Notes: generated by a model not told the origin, from the sequence alone. A DNA stretch of 64,000 nt from Eledone cirrhosa (GCA_964016885.1 OZ024743.1:343094089-343158088); one strand, 5' to 3'. Positions 46,310 to 57,781 are shown, numbered from the stretch's first letter. Translations and numbers: made by a program.

Positions 46310-49300
46310 AACCAGTAAGACCCCGACAGCTGAGCTCAAGCCGTTTCGACGGCTAATTCTGGACTAAATGAACATTTATCCTGGTATTTAAATAGCCGAT
46401 CTTCTCAAGGGGTAATTCCATATATGGTCAAAGTGATTGTCAAAAATCAGTAGTAATTCTGTGGTTGCAAATTAGTAGGGGAGATGGTGGCTAAACCTGC
46501 CAGTAGGAGAAAGAGGGGAGGGGGTGGAGTAGACCCAATCAAGCGTTGGTAGTGCCAGCTACAGCTGGGCATGAGGTCAAAGAAGATACAGGGGAGGGGG
46601 AGGGGGAGGAAGTCGGAACGGTAGGTAGAACAATGGGGGGTAAAAATAGGAAAGAAAAAATACTGAGAGTGAAGAAAAGCAAAAAAGTGTAAAGAAAAAA
46701 TTAAATTCTACGACCTAGGTGTCAGGCTATTGTTAGGCGAGAATAAAATAAAGAAAGAAAGAAAGAAGTAAATAAATAAATAAATAAATAAATAAGGAAA
46801 TAAGTAAAAGAACTAGGTGGGACGAATTAAGCAAGGACCCTTTTAAGAGGTATAAGTACGTAAATGATACGGTGACTGGTCAACAAAAGGGGCCAAAATA
46901 CTAAAGAGACTACCACGAAATAAACAATAAAGGTTTCCATCCCGGGCCAGCAACGACCCAGTGCAGCAAAGTGAACTTGTACGACATAATAATTCTGAGT
47001 CCCGGGAAAAATATATACTAATGCTAACTCTAAAAGATCTAAAACAAGCTACATGAAAGTTCGTACGAAATAAAGGTAGAATACGGAGAAATAAGTTCAG
47101 AATCCACCCCGCCCAGAAGAAAAGCGAAGCAAGAAATACTGAAACGAAAAAATAAGGCATAAGTGCCACTAAGAAATAAAGAGGGCACAGAGAATAGTGG
47201 GAGCGGTCGGAAAAGGGGGGCAAGTATCCGGGGTCTAAGCCAACTGCTATAAAGGGCGGAGTCCGCCAAATCTATCAAAGACTAGGGGAGGGGGGAGTGG
47301 GGGTACTAAGGCTACATGGGGCCAAAGGGCAGCCTCGGGTGGGCGAGAAAAGACGCCGACAAAGGAGAAGAGCTGGGGTAGAAGGACAAAGGAGAGAGGG
47401 GGGAAGGAAATAAAGGATGCGATAAAAGAATACAAAGAAGATCTTACGTCTTCCTTGGCAAGCAGGGGTTACCCATTGCAAAATCGGCAACTGGGGTGTT
47501 AAAGCCCTAGTCTACCCCCCCGGGTCATTATGGGGTTTGAGGGCGAGGTAAGTCCTACGCAATCTATGTTTACAGAGGTGACTACTCCCATCGGGAAACT
47601 ATTCTTTAGGCTCATTGAAAAACACTTCCCATTACAACACCGCTACCACAACATAATTAACAAAAATACCATCAAACTCTCTTACAGCACTACACCAAAC
47701 TTCGCACAAAACATCGTCTCCTCTAACAACAAAAAACTCAACCCCGATGGCAGAAATAACCTAAATAGCAGTGGAGAACCGACCAGGAGGTGTAACTGCC
47801 CGGATAGATCTATTTGCCCACTCGACAATAGATGCAGAGACCGTAATGTGATCTACCAGTGCAACGTGAGGACGGATACCTCCAACAAAGCCTATATAGG
47901 ACTTACCGCATGTGACTTCAAGACCCGGCTATACCAACATAGACATACCTTCCGAAACCCGGCCCGGCGTCACGCCACTACACTTTCGGGCCACATATGG
48001 GACCTCAAGGACAACAACATCACCTATGATCTCACTTGGAGATTACTGTCCAGAGCCAATTCTTACACGGGAGGACGCCGTCCGTGCAATTTATGCTCGG
48101 AGGAAACTTTACAAATGCTGTTTTCGACGGACCAACTCCTAAACAAGAAAGATGAACTGGTTACTGCATGTAAACATAGATTGCGTAGGACTTACCTCGC
48201 CCTCAAACCCCATAATGACCCGGGGGGGTAGACTAGGGCTTTAACACCCCAGTTGCCGATTTTGCAATGGGTAACCCCTGCTTGCCAAGGAAGACGTAAG
48301 ATCTTCTTTGTATTCTTTTATCGCATCCTTTATTTCCTTCCCCCCTCTCTCCTTTGTCCTTCTACCCCAGCTCTTCTCCTTTGTCGGCGTCTTTTCTCGC
48401 CCACCCGAGGCTGCCCTTTGGCCCCATGTAGCCTTAGTACCCCCACTCCCCCCTCCCCTAGTCTTTGATAGATTTGGCGGACTCCGCCCTTTATAGCAGT
48501 TGGCTTAGACCCCGGATACTTGCCCCCCTTTTCCGACCGCTCCCACTATTCTCTGTGCCCTCTTTATTTCTTAGTGGCACTTATGCCTTATTTTTTCGTT
48601 TCAGTATTTCTTGCTTCGCTTTTCTTCTGGGCGGGGTGGATTCTGAACTTATTTCTCCGTATTCTACCTTTATTTCGTACGAACTTTCATGTAGCTTGTT
48701 TTAGATCTTTTAGAGTTAGCATTAGTATATATTTTTCCCGGGACTCAGAATTATTATGTCGTACAAGTTCACTTTGCTGCACTGGGTCGTTGCTGGCCCG
48801 GGATGGAAACCTTTATTGTTTATTTCGTGGTAGTCTCTTTAGTATTTTGGCCCCTTTTGTTGACCAGTCACCGTATCATTTACGTACTTATACCTCTTAA
48901 AAGGGTCCTTGCTTAATTCGTCCCACCTAGTTCTTTTACTTATTTCCTTATTTATTTATTTATTTATTTATTTACTTCTTTCTTTCTTTCTTTATTTTAT
49001 TCTCGCCTAACAATAGCCTGACACCTAGGTCGTAGAATTTAATTTTTTCTTTACACTTTTTTGCTTTTCTTCACTCTCAGTATTTTTTCTTTCCTATTTT
49101 TACCCCCCATTGTTCTACCTACCGTTCCGACTTCCTCCCCCTCCCCCTCCCCTGTATCTTCTTTGACCTCATGCCCAGCTGTAGCTGGCACTACCAACGC
49201 TTGATTGGGTCTACTCCACCCCCTCCCCTCTTTCTCCTACTGGCAGGTTTAGCCACCATCTCCCCTACTAATTTGCAACCACAGAATTACTACTGATTTT

Positions 49301-49438
49301 TGACAATCACTTTGACCATATATGGAATTACCCCTTGAGAAGATCGGCTATTTAAATACCAGGATAAATGTTCATTTAGTCCAGAATTAGCCGTCGAAAC
49401 GGCTTGAGCTCAGCTGTCGGGGTCTTACTGGTTCCTAT
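46305..49438. mobile_element. 3.1-kb palindromic Penelope-like insertion (1270-bp inverted arms)
   Basis: Arms 46305-47574 and 48169-49438 are reverse complements with a constant coordinate sum of 95743 over the entire 1270 bp. All four longer open frames in one arm have the same length and amino-acid sequence in the other, so the arms are nearly or fully identical with no indels. The unique centre (47575-48168, 594 bp) carries the 3' part of a PLE-type coding region. The right arm holds the last 20 codons and 3' region of that gene, so the left arm is an inverted copy of the element's own 3' end. TA repeats lie at the left edge and 80 bp past the right edge. Confidence 0.93.
47530..48231 (+). 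pseudogene. PLE-type protein, RT tail plus GIY-YIG endonuclease (5'-truncated)
   Basis: Open frame of 233 codons. The first 15 codons come from the inverted arm and are not native. From EVTTPIGKLFFRLIEKHFPL on it aligns with the 61.6-kb copy. Next come SYSTTPNFAQNI, the cysteine cluster CNCPDRSICPLDNRC, IYQCNV, the GIY-YIG core AYIGLTACDFKTRLYQHRHT, HIWDLKDNNITYDLTWRLL, CNLCSEE (candidate catalytic Glu) and TACKHRLRRTYLAL. The nuclease part shows no stop or frameshift, so it looks young, but the catalytic RT is missing and the copy cannot be autonomous. Confidence 0.82.
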
Positions 49439-49514
49439 TACCCACTCTACTACCTCAAGTATTGAGTACTTTGGTGCGTTATGGTCCACCTGGTTCCTTA
49501 CCACATTTCCTTCG

Positions 49515-49515
<1 letters not shown>

Positions 49516-49554
<39 letters not shown>
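49516..49554. repeat. (TA)n microsatellite
   Basis: TA run 80 bp past the right edge of the palindrome. Confidence 0.95.
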
Positions 49555-49557
<3 letters not shown>

Positions 49558-49899
49558 CGATCATCATACCAAAAACTTAACATTATTTGTCTAAGCAGAC
49601 AGTACATGATTTAGGAGTTGCAGAAACCCCATACTGGATATTACCAACCTTCCAGGGGTCGGGTATAATTTTCAATTATATTATTATTATTTGTTTGACC
49701 CGAATTACTTGGTCGTTTCTATAGCTGTGCGGATAATGGTTTAACCATCGTCTCAGTGTGTTTGACCTTTTAACTTATGTTGTTGCTCTACTTCACTAGC
49801 TTCTATGGAGCGTTCACCACACATCACGGAAGTTGTTTTTCGCTAATTTACAATAGCCGAAATACGATTCTCGCTAATTTATATTTGTATATATATATA
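49555..49899. other. Spacer between palindrome and Helitron
   Basis: No gene recognised. Ends in a short TA run, with the A at 49899 next to the Helitron terminus. Confidence 0.4.
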
Positions 49900-50069
49900 C
49901 TAGCAGAAGTGCCCGGTGTTGCTCGGAGTTTAATTGCTTTAAAGTACTTTTAATGATTCCACTCAATTATGAATATTGAGGCATTGAAAGTAAATACGGG
50001 TAAGTTTGAAAATATATGATATGTCAGACCGGCAAGACTGCAGTGGTGCTGAATAGAGGAGTCACAACA

Positions 50070-51102
50070 CCTCTATGTAGACTACATTTTTTGTTCTGCC
50101 TTTGGGCGCAAGTATGAATAAGTTCTGCTTGCATCCCACTCTTGAGCATGCGACGTATAATTGGCCGTGTGAGAAGCACGGCTGGGCTAAATGCAGGCCT
50201 GCCGTTCATAGCGTTTGACCTTGGGACTTGTTGATTGACATCGCGAAGCAAAGTTTAACGAGGAATTGAAGTCGGCGCAGAGTACAGGGGCATTCCGTAC
50301 CTGATGGAGTTAATGGTATTCTGGCTATGAAGACGTTTTCTCCAGCGCCGCAGCCCGTGAGAATTGTGGCTTCAATTACATGCGGCAGGAGGTTTCTTAC
50401 CACTAACCGTGTTCCGTTGCAGAGATGTGGTGGTTCCAGGTTCCTCAACAGCATGACTGGATTCCCAACTTTGACACGCAGTTCATGAGATGGCAGTCCA
50501 CAGAGGTCCAAGGAATTGAGGAATTCTGTTGGAAAATCGTCAACCTCATCTTTGTCCACCACTTTGTCCACAGATTTGTAGGTACGGAGGTTTCCAGGAA
50601 TGCGTTGCAGAAGGTCCTCATTGATTTTTGCAACTGAGACATTTTTGGGAGCCAATATGGCTCTATCGCATAGCCAACTCGTGTTTTTGTAGTTGGTCGC
50701 AATATCGGGAAAGACAGAGGCTGTGAGGTCGTCAACAGTGTCGACAACGGTGCCTACTTGCGAGACTGCCATTTCTCCAGCTGCATCTGAAGGTGCAGTG
50801 CCGTCACCAACTGTTAAGAGGTCCTTTGAAGTCGGCTGCTGAGTGGTCGCCGAGCAGTTGGGCTCTCATGTTTGTTGTGAGGGTCAGGATTGTCACTTCC
50901 TGCCACAGGGGAGATGACTTAATGCAAGCCCCACAGTGTCGGCCCTAGTGGCTTTTGGAACAACTGGAAGAGTTTGTCGAAAATCGCCAGACAGCAGTAG
51001 AGGTACTCCTCCCATCGGTCGGTTGCATTCCCTGATGTCTCGTAGGGTTCTGTCTAACGCCTCAAGGGACCCTTTATGGGCCATTGTGCATTCGTCCCAC
51101 AC
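50070..51102 (-). pseudogene. Helitron protein: Pif1-type helicase, C-terminal part
   Basis: Walker B region WDECTMAHKGSLEALDRTLR with PLLLSGDFRQTLPVVPKATR (51102-50893), then VGNPVMLLRNLEPPHLCNGT and CFAMSINKSQGQTL (50772-50206), then after a TGA stop in the same frame HGQLYVACSRVGCKQNLFIL, with the final stop near 50070. These are the conserved C-terminal motifs of Pif1-like Helitron helicases. One frameshift near 50800-50890 and the in-frame stop break it. Confidence 0.85.
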
Positions 51103-52294
51103 AATTAGGTGGCATCTTTTCTTTGTCAGAGTCCTTGGTGATGTTGCAGGTTATTGTGTCGTCTGAAGTCGTGTTGAATGGCAGTTTAAATGCGGAATGA
51201 GCTGTCCTACCTCCGGGCAGCAGAGTTGCGGCAATGCCAGAAGAAGCCACAGCCAGGGCGATTCCTTTCTGCTGTCGCACTTTGGAGAGGAGGAGTTTAT
51301 TGACGAATGTTTTACCAGTTCCTCCTGGGGCGTCCAAAAAGAAGATACCTCCACTGCGTTGACGAATGGAAGTGCAAACTGTGTCATACGCATGCCGTTG
51401 GTCTTGCAACAATTTCGGTTCGTTTTCGTTGATGAACAGTTCGAGGGCGTGGACGTCGTAGGCATTTTCCTGAATTATGCCCCTCGGAAGTTTGTCGGAG
51501 CCCGTTCGCTGAACTTTTGGCAGTCCATAGAATGGAAGGTCATTTCCACCGGCAGTTAGGATTTTGTCCTCGATGTCAATGAGAGCTTTGTTGAAGAATT
51601 CGTCGCTGAGTCGTACGTCGGAATGAGGAAGTAGTAGTTGTCCTTGGTGTATGTAGTCATCGGAAAGGTCCTCTTTGTATTTGTCCCATAAGGATGCAGG
51701 GTCGCTTAACTCGCATGTCTGCAGTAGCACCGCAAAGAGTTGCCGAAGAGTTCGCGCTGAGAGTATTATAGCTTCCTCCACCAATGTCGCATCCCACTGA
51801 GCGCCATCTTCCAGTAGACCCCGTCTAAGGCAGACTGCGCGGAATGAAGTACAAAGCTCTCTGTTGATTGTTTTCAGATCGTCGAAAGATGTCGGTCCTA
51901 CCACGTCATGCAGTAGAAGGCGGAGATAAAAGCATTCCTGTTGGTTAGGATGAATGGTGTACACTCTCCCAAGAGTAGGGGACATTTTAATGTCTGGATG
52001 TCCCTCGATGGGTTGTCCTTTCACCCTTCTTAACCAAATTCTGTTGTCTGTGTTCCATGTGTAGTATGATGACACCTGAGAGTAGAAGATGGTCTTGGCA
52101 AAGGGATCGTTTCGGCATAACTTAAAAAATTCCGTAAGTGTGGTGTCCTTGGGTTCCTCTGCTATCTCAGCAGCGGTGGAGGCGGTGAAGTAGACTCTTT
52201 GACCGTTTTCAAGGTGCACCGCCAACTGTTTGATTGGGGGGGGGGGGGTAGTTATGGTGTATTGCAAAGTGAAAGAATCGCCAGAACGCTTCAT
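51074..52294 (-). pseudogene. Helitron protein: Pif1-type helicase, N-terminal part
   Basis: 406-codon open stretch. It includes LRRVKGQPIEGHPDIKMSPT, NQQECFYLRLLLHDVVGPTS, LPFYGLPKVQR, and the Walker A FLDAPGGTGKTFVNKLLL followed by AVASSGIAATLLPGGRTAHS. It unwinds DNA for rolling-circle transposition. It overlaps the upstream frame (52460-52209) around a run of ten G residues at 52237-52247, which is the probable frameshift site. Confidence 0.9.
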
Positions 52295-52991
52295 TGATGC
52301 TGATGTATCGGCCGACCTGGTATTGAGTTACTTCGTCTCGGTTGTTCTCCATTGTAAGACCAAATGACGCAGCATCGGACCCCTTATTGATATACTTGCA
52401 GACGTACTTTATCGATTTGACGGAGTGGCAGTATTCAACGTTAATGTGGGCGGTAAACAATTTAAGCAGAAGTGGGCAGTAGGGTACAATCCACCGGTTG
52501 TCGACGTGGTGATGTGGTGTTTTCGCAACAATTCCTCCGTCCGCTGGCTCCCTGCAGCGGTATAATGGATAACCGTCGCCACCTGTCCGAGTTTCTCGGA
52601 GGAATGGCTTAGGATACCTCTTGGTTCACCTTCTTTCTTTAATACATGGAGAATTCATGTTGAAACCGTTTCCGCATGGCCCATGAACCATGTGAGCAGT
52701 GACGATGTTGTGGAGTTCTCTGTCCAATTTCGGGTCGGGTATTTCTGCTGAAATGATGCTGTCAATGCTGCTTGCGTTGATTTTCGTTATCAACCAAATG
52801 AGTAGGTGAGCGTGTGGCAGGCCTCTCTTTTGCCACTCAACGGTGTATATGTAGCCCCTAACAGGTCCAAAGGCCTTACCTGATTTTAGGAGTTCAATAA
52901 GTTTTGTCAACTTCAAAGTGAAAGACTCGTGCCGTAAGATCGTGTCTGTCTGACGCCCTTTGTCCGGAGAATAATTCCGCTGTAATTTCAT
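52209..52991 (-). pseudogene. Helitron protein: Rep (HUH/Y2) endonuclease
   Basis: Histidine motif in YIYTVEWQKRGLPHAHLLIW (HAH, 52991-52626), then after a frame break near 52630 RYPKPFLRETRTGGDGYPLY, and the two-tyrosine motif KSIKYVCKYINKGSD (Y-x3-Y, 52460-52209), then VGRYISINEAFWRFF. HUH plus Y2 is the catalytic set that nicks and joins Helitron ends. Both motifs are preserved though the frame is broken. Confidence 0.88.
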
Positions 52992-54096
52992 TCAACTTAG
53001 GGTTGCATGTTGAAGTGATGAAGAGATCCAGTCTGCTGTAGAGACGCACGTACGTCATAGCATCCTGTGTGCGTTCACTCATGTATCGGGGACTCCTAAT
53101 GAAGGTCGACGGAAGGATACAATGTTTTCCTAGGTTCTCGGGATCGACGTCATTCCTTACTCCATCCCGTAAGTGAATGTAGCTGTCCGAACGAAGGCGT
53201 GCTTGATTGTTCCTTATGTAGCACAGCCTTTCAGATTCCATCTTTGCGCACGCGTCTACAGCAAGCTTGTTGAAGAGTACTCTTGCACGGTGGAGTTGGT
53301 TAAAGCAGCATTCGCGGACCATGAATCGGTAGGTGTAGAATTGCATAGAGGAAACAGTTTTGTTGCTGTTGCACAAAGGAATTCCAAAGTGGTATCCGTC
53401 GTAACCGAATGGGAAAAGTAGGGGATATTGCAATGCGTCGTAGGACCTATGCGTCTCGCTGATCCGTTGCAGACTATTGTCCCTACACTGAAGTATGATG
53501 TCCCGCTTGTTGTACTGTTCTCCATGAAGAAGCACAGCTATTTCATTCAACGTGAGAGTGTTAAAACGTCTGGCGTGGGTGCCTGGTGGTTTCTTGTCAG
53601 CGTCGATTATAACAGCAAAATTTGGCAACGGAGCAGCCTCCAATGCGCATTTAAAACTGCGAATGTAGTTGTTGTTTTCGTGCAGCATTCTCTGGAGTTG
53701 CAACAGAATGTTCATGTCTGTGCCAGGCGAAATTGAAGCGCGTCGTTCCGCTTGGTCCAAATAGTCAGTGACAAAGTATAGCTGTAGGAACTGGGGCTGT
53801 CCGTCTGTCGTGGGCAGTAGCGAACCGATTCTGTCGTAAATTTGTCCTTGAACTTTAAAGGTAGGCATGAAGCCGTCCTCGCGTATGATGTTAGCTCCGA
53901 AAGAGGTCATTTGGAAGGCAGCGTTGTATCTCTTGGAACATCGAAGGAAGTGTTCCGACTCCGCTGTGGAACCGGTCAGTAGAGACTTCAAAGGTTGTGG
54001 TGGTTCCTGTAGAGGAGGCAGTTTCACTTTGCCGTCGTCAGAGCAGCACATCCCTGAAGTCTCCCCAGGCCATTTTTTTCCCGACAATATTGGCAA
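52894..54096 (-). pseudogene. Helitron protein: N-terminal helitron-like domain
   Basis: Includes KKWPGETSGMCCSDDGKVKL (zinc-binding Cys pair), PPLQEPPQPLKSLLTG, YNAAFQMTSFGANI, FKVQGQIYDRIGSLLP, LNEIAVLLHGEQ, YDALQYPLLFPFGYDGYHF and LDLFITSTCNPKLNEITAEL. These are signature blocks of the helitron-like N-terminal region. Overlaps the next frame (52991-52626) at its end. Confidence 0.9.
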
Positions 54097-54764
54097 ATGT
54101 CAGACATGGATCCAATCTGAACTGTTGGCATCAGTGCATAGTTTACTGTTGGGTCATAGTGGAAAGCCTTATGAGACCCCTGAGTGCAACTGATCCTCTG
54201 TGTACCTCGTTTAGCACTCCTGCGGAGTGCGTTGGCGTTTAGCCTTTGTAATTGAAGTTGCGCAGTCTCTGATGCGCGAACGGAAGCTGTTGAAGCGGCG
54301 TCCGTACGTTGACGTTTGGAATGCTGCCCTTCGTCCTCGGCAGCACGTGACGCAGCAGTTGAGGCGGCATCTCTTCGTCGTCGACTGTAACGGTGTTCTT
54401 CGTCCTCACCGTCACGTGCCGCAGCGGTGGAGGCCGCATTTTTGCTTCGTCGTCGAGAATGTTGTTCATCAGTTTGCGCTGCACGTGCAACTGCAGTTAC
54501 AAATGCATTTCCGGAAAGGCGGATGCTCCTCTTTTTTTCTGTCTCGGTTGCCCGGATAATTGCATTTCGAGTTGCATTTTGTGACAACCGAGTCAATTTC
54601 TCTACGGACAACTCTGTAGCTCTTCTTCGTTTGACAGCAGAAGCAGCTTTAGTTTGGTGACTAAGTCGTGGTCTTTTTTGGGTGTCTTTATTGTAGCAGG
54701 ACCGAACACGTAAATATTTATGCAGGTAATGGAGCATGAAAGGGGGATCTATGAAAATGTACAT
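54024..54764 (-). pseudogene. Helitron protein: basic N-terminal repeat region
   Basis: 246-codon frame rich in Arg, Ala and Thr. It contains three or four decayed repeats of the type RRRDAASTAASRAAEDEGQH, then SDICQYCREKNGLGRLQGC with a Cys-x2-Cys that should pair with the GMCC in the next frame, so a frameshift lies near 54080. Such basic repeats precede the zinc finger in many Helitron proteins. The start methionine is uncertain. Confidence 0.7.
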
Positions 54765-54792
54765 CTACATATGCATACTGAAATACTAGTGT
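54754..54792. repeat. Inverted copy of part of the ribozyme repeat
   Basis: gtacatctacatatgcatac then tgaaatactagt is the reverse complement of 54994-55027 and of 55462-55495 inside the adjacent tandem repeat, making an inverted junction at the repeat's left edge. Confidence 0.88.
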
Positions 54793-54795
54793 ACT

Positions 54796-55573
54796 ACAAC
54801 GAAACTAGTTCAATATTCCTTGTCTGGCTTTCTGGAGAATAGGGGGAAGGTGTTCCCCCGAAAAACCAGTATGACTCTAAAAACCGGTTTGTCTGTGTGT
54901 TTACATACAGAATAGCTGGGCCGCTCACTGTAAAGCGACCAGTGAAAGACTTGGTACACCTACATATGTATACGTGTGTGTATTCATATACACACTAGTA
55001 TTTCAGTATGCATATGTAGGTGTACATTTTTAACTTAATTGTTTAAGCGTCAGTCATACAAAAGTGAGTTACAAACGAAACGAAATTTAATTTCGTTTCG
55101 TTATTTGTTTTTATCGTCTCCGCTGAACCGGTGCGTACTCACACTCTATGCAAATTAGTCTGCCCACTACTAATTTTCATAGAAAAAGCATATAACGATA
55201 TGTGCTTTTACAATTCTCCAGAAAGGCCGGTAGATAGGTAAATATTGCTGATGAGTTGTAACAACAACGAAACTAGTTCAATATTCCTTGTCTGGCTTTC
55301 TGGAGAATAGGGGGAAGGTGTTCCCCCGAAAAACCAGTATGACTCTAAAAACCGGTTTGTCTGTGTGTTTACATACAGAATAGCTGGGCCGCTCACTGTA
55401 AAGCGACCAGTGAAAGACTTGGTACACCTACATATGTATACGTGTGTGTATTCATATACACACTAGTATTTCAGTATGCATATGTAGATGTACATTTTTA
55501 ACTTAATTGTTTAAGCGTCAGTCATACAAAAGTGAGTTACAAACGAAACGAAATTTAATTTCGTTTCGTTATT

Positions 55574-55579
<6 letters not shown>
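54796..55579 (+). mobile_element. Retrozyme-like tandem repeat, 1.5 copies of a 468-bp unit
   Basis: 54796-55111 and 55264-55579 are almost identical direct repeats (offset 468 bp; one substitution noticed). The unit boundary is a hammerhead ribozyme: the second copy begins inside its stem II/GAAA and the first copy begins at the same point, lacking the CUGAUGA half. Predicted cleavage sites are 468 bp apart (54810/54811 and 55278/55279). No coding capacity. The second copy ends in a (TA)n tract. This matches retrozymes, non-coding elements made of tandem ribozyme-bounded units. Confidence 0.8.
55241..55285 (+). ncRNA. Hammerhead ribozyme, complete core
   Basis: Stem I: aatattg (55241-55247) pairs perfectly with caatatt (55279-55285), 7 bp. 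Core CTGATGA (55248-55254). Stem II: gttgt (55255-55259) with acaac (55264-55268), 5 bp, loop AACA, closed by the required G-C next to the core. GAA (55269-55271), then stem III ACTAGT (55272-55277), self-complementary, so in a single RNA it is minimal and in a dimer forms a longer helix. Cleavage nucleotide U at 55278 in the triplet GUU. This is a type I hammerhead with a very short stem III, the form known from PLE ends and retrozymes. All invariant bases are present. Confidence 0.88.

Positions 55580-55642
<63 letters not shown>
55578..55642. repeat. (TA)n microsatellite
   Basis: TA run at the right edge of the second ribozyme repeat copy. Confidence 0.96.
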
Positions 55643-55651
<9 letters not shown>

Positions 55652-55737
55652 ATATGTATGTATGTATGTATATTCATATTTAAAGATGCTTCGTTACAAG
55701 ATGAAACTCCCGGTATCGCGGTCGGACCTCTACCTCG

Positions 55738-55923
55738 GATTGGCAGTATCGGTAGAGGGTCGGACGCCATGCTTTGACGCATAGAGTTACGGCCCTTGCC
55801 ATTCTGATGGCATTCAAATCCCGCCGAGGTTAACTTTGCCTTTCATCCTTACGGGTTCGATAAAATAAAGTACTAGTAATACACTGAGTAATTGCTGGCC
55901 TTGTGCCAAAAGTAGAAACAATT
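55738..55923 (+). mobile_element. tRNA-derived SINE, full length
   Basis: ggattggcagtatcggtaga head, attcaaatcccgccgaggtt B box, gttcgataaaataaagtact body, tggccttgtgccaaaagtag tail and AATTA end. Confidence 0.95.
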
Positions 55924-55924
55924 A

Positions 55925-55929
<5 letters not shown>

Positions 55930-55958
<29 letters not shown>

Positions 55959-56033
55959 TAATATATAAATGATCAAAGTTATATATACATATATATACAT
56001 AAATATGTATATGTGTGTGTGTGTGTGAGAGAG

Positions 56034-56074
<41 letters not shown>

Positions 56075-56075
56075 A

Positions 56076-56121
<46 letters not shown>
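55930..56121. repeat. (TG)n and (GA)n microsatellites
   Basis: TG run 55933-55958 and GA run about 56025-56121 with a GGGGAGAG interruption. Confidence 0.96.
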
Positions 56122-56125
<4 letters not shown>

Positions 56126-56679
56126 ACGTCAGTATACAAGTCTTACTACATTAAGTAAACGCTCCTGCAGTGTTTATTTAAACAAATAATATAGGCGAAC
56201 CACTTGTTAAAGTCCAGTTATATAACGATTTATGTTGTAAATATGTATGTTGTTGATTTTTATACTATTTTTCTTTCAAGTTTACTGTGTAGAAGGAATG
56301 AAGTGTATGGTTTTGTTGGGTGATGGTGTGCATAAGGGTGTTGTTGTGTGTTTTGTATGTGTGCATATATGTTGCATGTGTGTAGAGAGGGTGTTTGCCT
56401 GTGTATGTGTATGGATGTCGGTGTTTATTTTTCATTGCTTTATATCTAAGCATGAGCGTGAGTTTCTTTTTATGCGCAATTGTTGGGATATATGTATGTA
56501 TGCATTTATGTATGTTTATATTTGTGCATAAAAATGTATGTATACATATAGGTATGTATGCCTGCATTTTGATATGTATATATATATATAAGTGTGTGTG
56601 TGTTTATATGTATGCATATAAACGTATGTACATGTGCACGTTTGTATTTATGTGTATGTGCATATCTATGTATATTTGA

Positions 56680-56721
<42 letters not shown>

Positions 56722-56751
56722 CAATATGTATATATATATATATATATACAT

Positions 56752-56803
<52 letters not shown>

Positions 56804-57285
56804 GTATTTGTGTGGCAGTGTGCGTGTATGTATATTTTATTTTTATTGTTATTATTTCAACAAATCTTGACATTTCTTGATCTTTGTAAATTTATTTCCA
56901 GCTTTCCATGTAAATGAAACAAGTTAAGAAGAGAAAACAGTGAAAGGGTTGATTAGTTTCGTATTCTGCGAGATCTGAACAGCAATTGTTATACTATATT
57001 CTAACAATTTTCTACTGAGCTATTGAAAGCAACGAAATAACATGACTTGCATATAACTCCTTTATTCAATATAATCTAATTGATATGCTCCTTCTCTTTC
57101 TTAACATTATGGGCAGGAGCTGATTTGATGTGGGGGGCGGGGTTCTTTCCTTTATTGTTTTTTGTTTGTTGTTTTTTTTTAATTTGTTCTTTATATGAGA
57201 TTATTCGGTGTAAAAGTTGCTATTATTCCTACCTCTAACCTATTAAAGAAGGCGATGAATTAGCAAAGATACTAAAACGTAGGAT
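56122..57285. repeat. TG/TA-rich low-complexity region, otherwise empty
   Basis: TGTA-rich sequence 56230-56680, a large (TA)n cluster about 56682-56802, then AT-rich sequence without a feature. Confidence 0.8.
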
Positions 57286-57475
57286 AGAATACTTTGCAGT
57301 ATTTATTTTGGCTATCTGCACTCTGAGTTCAAAACCCGCCGATGTTAACTTACCCTCTCATCTTTTCAAGTTCGATAATAATGTACCAAACCTGAACTAA
57401 GGGCGATTTTTCCTGAGGGTCAGCTTTCCATGTCAACCTTTCAAGGTCGATAAATAAAGTACCAATACTGGGTTG
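57286..57475 (+). mobile_element. Two decayed SINE scraps
   Basis: gagttcaaaacccgccgatg (B box) with caagttcgataataatgtac, then a second body fragment caaggtcgataaataaagta. Confidence 0.6.
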
Positions 57476-57624
57476 ATTCTTCCTCTTTCTCATTTTCTCT
57501 TTAATCCTCTGAATATTTCTCTGAAAGAAATCGTCTATGTTCAGACCTGCAAAGGAATGGTTTAAATATCCAAGACACGCTGTATATCGCTACGGCGCCC
57601 CTACTACTCCATCATAAGTTCAAA

Positions 57625-57665
57625 ACCCATGGATGGATGGATGGATGGAAGGGTGGATGGATAGA
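57625..57665. repeat. (GGAT)n microsatellite, short
   Basis: About nine ATGG units with one interruption. Confidence 0.9.
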
Positions 57666-57781
57666 ATTTATTTTAAATGTGATACCTACGATTAAAAAAT
57701 TACTGAGTTCGATTCTTGATTTTTTCCTCCTGGAAAAAATGATATGCTTACATGCACAGATTTTAGGTATATTTTTTTCTT

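Larger units (their letters stand above)
49900..54764 (-). mobile_element. Helitron, autonomous type, decayed
   Basis: Minus strand. The 3' terminus is clear: the minus strand reads CCGAGCAACACCGGGCACTT then CTGCTAG, ending CTAG at 49903-49900 and followed by T, the usual Helitron A/T target. The subterminal hairpin (CCGG..TGTTGCTCGG) is imperfect. The same end occurs at 63690-63722. It codes for a Rep/helicase protein in several frames. The 5' end (expected TC next to A) is not found with confidence. The 54796-55579 ribozyme repeat lies directly beyond the N-terminal coding region and may have replaced or joined it. Confidence 0.87.

Noticed and set aside
46843..47490. Open frames of 126, 79, 71 and 62 codons in both palindrome arms
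   Set aside because: They mirror each other only because the arms are identical. Pyrimidine-rich composition and lack of family motifs suggest non-coding 3' region of the PLE.
49390..49438. gtcgaaacggcttgagctca then gctgtcgggg at the edges of the palindrome
   Set aside because: GAAAC and GUC with a possible wobble stem III are present, but no CUGANGA box lies upstream. Insufficient for a ribozyme.
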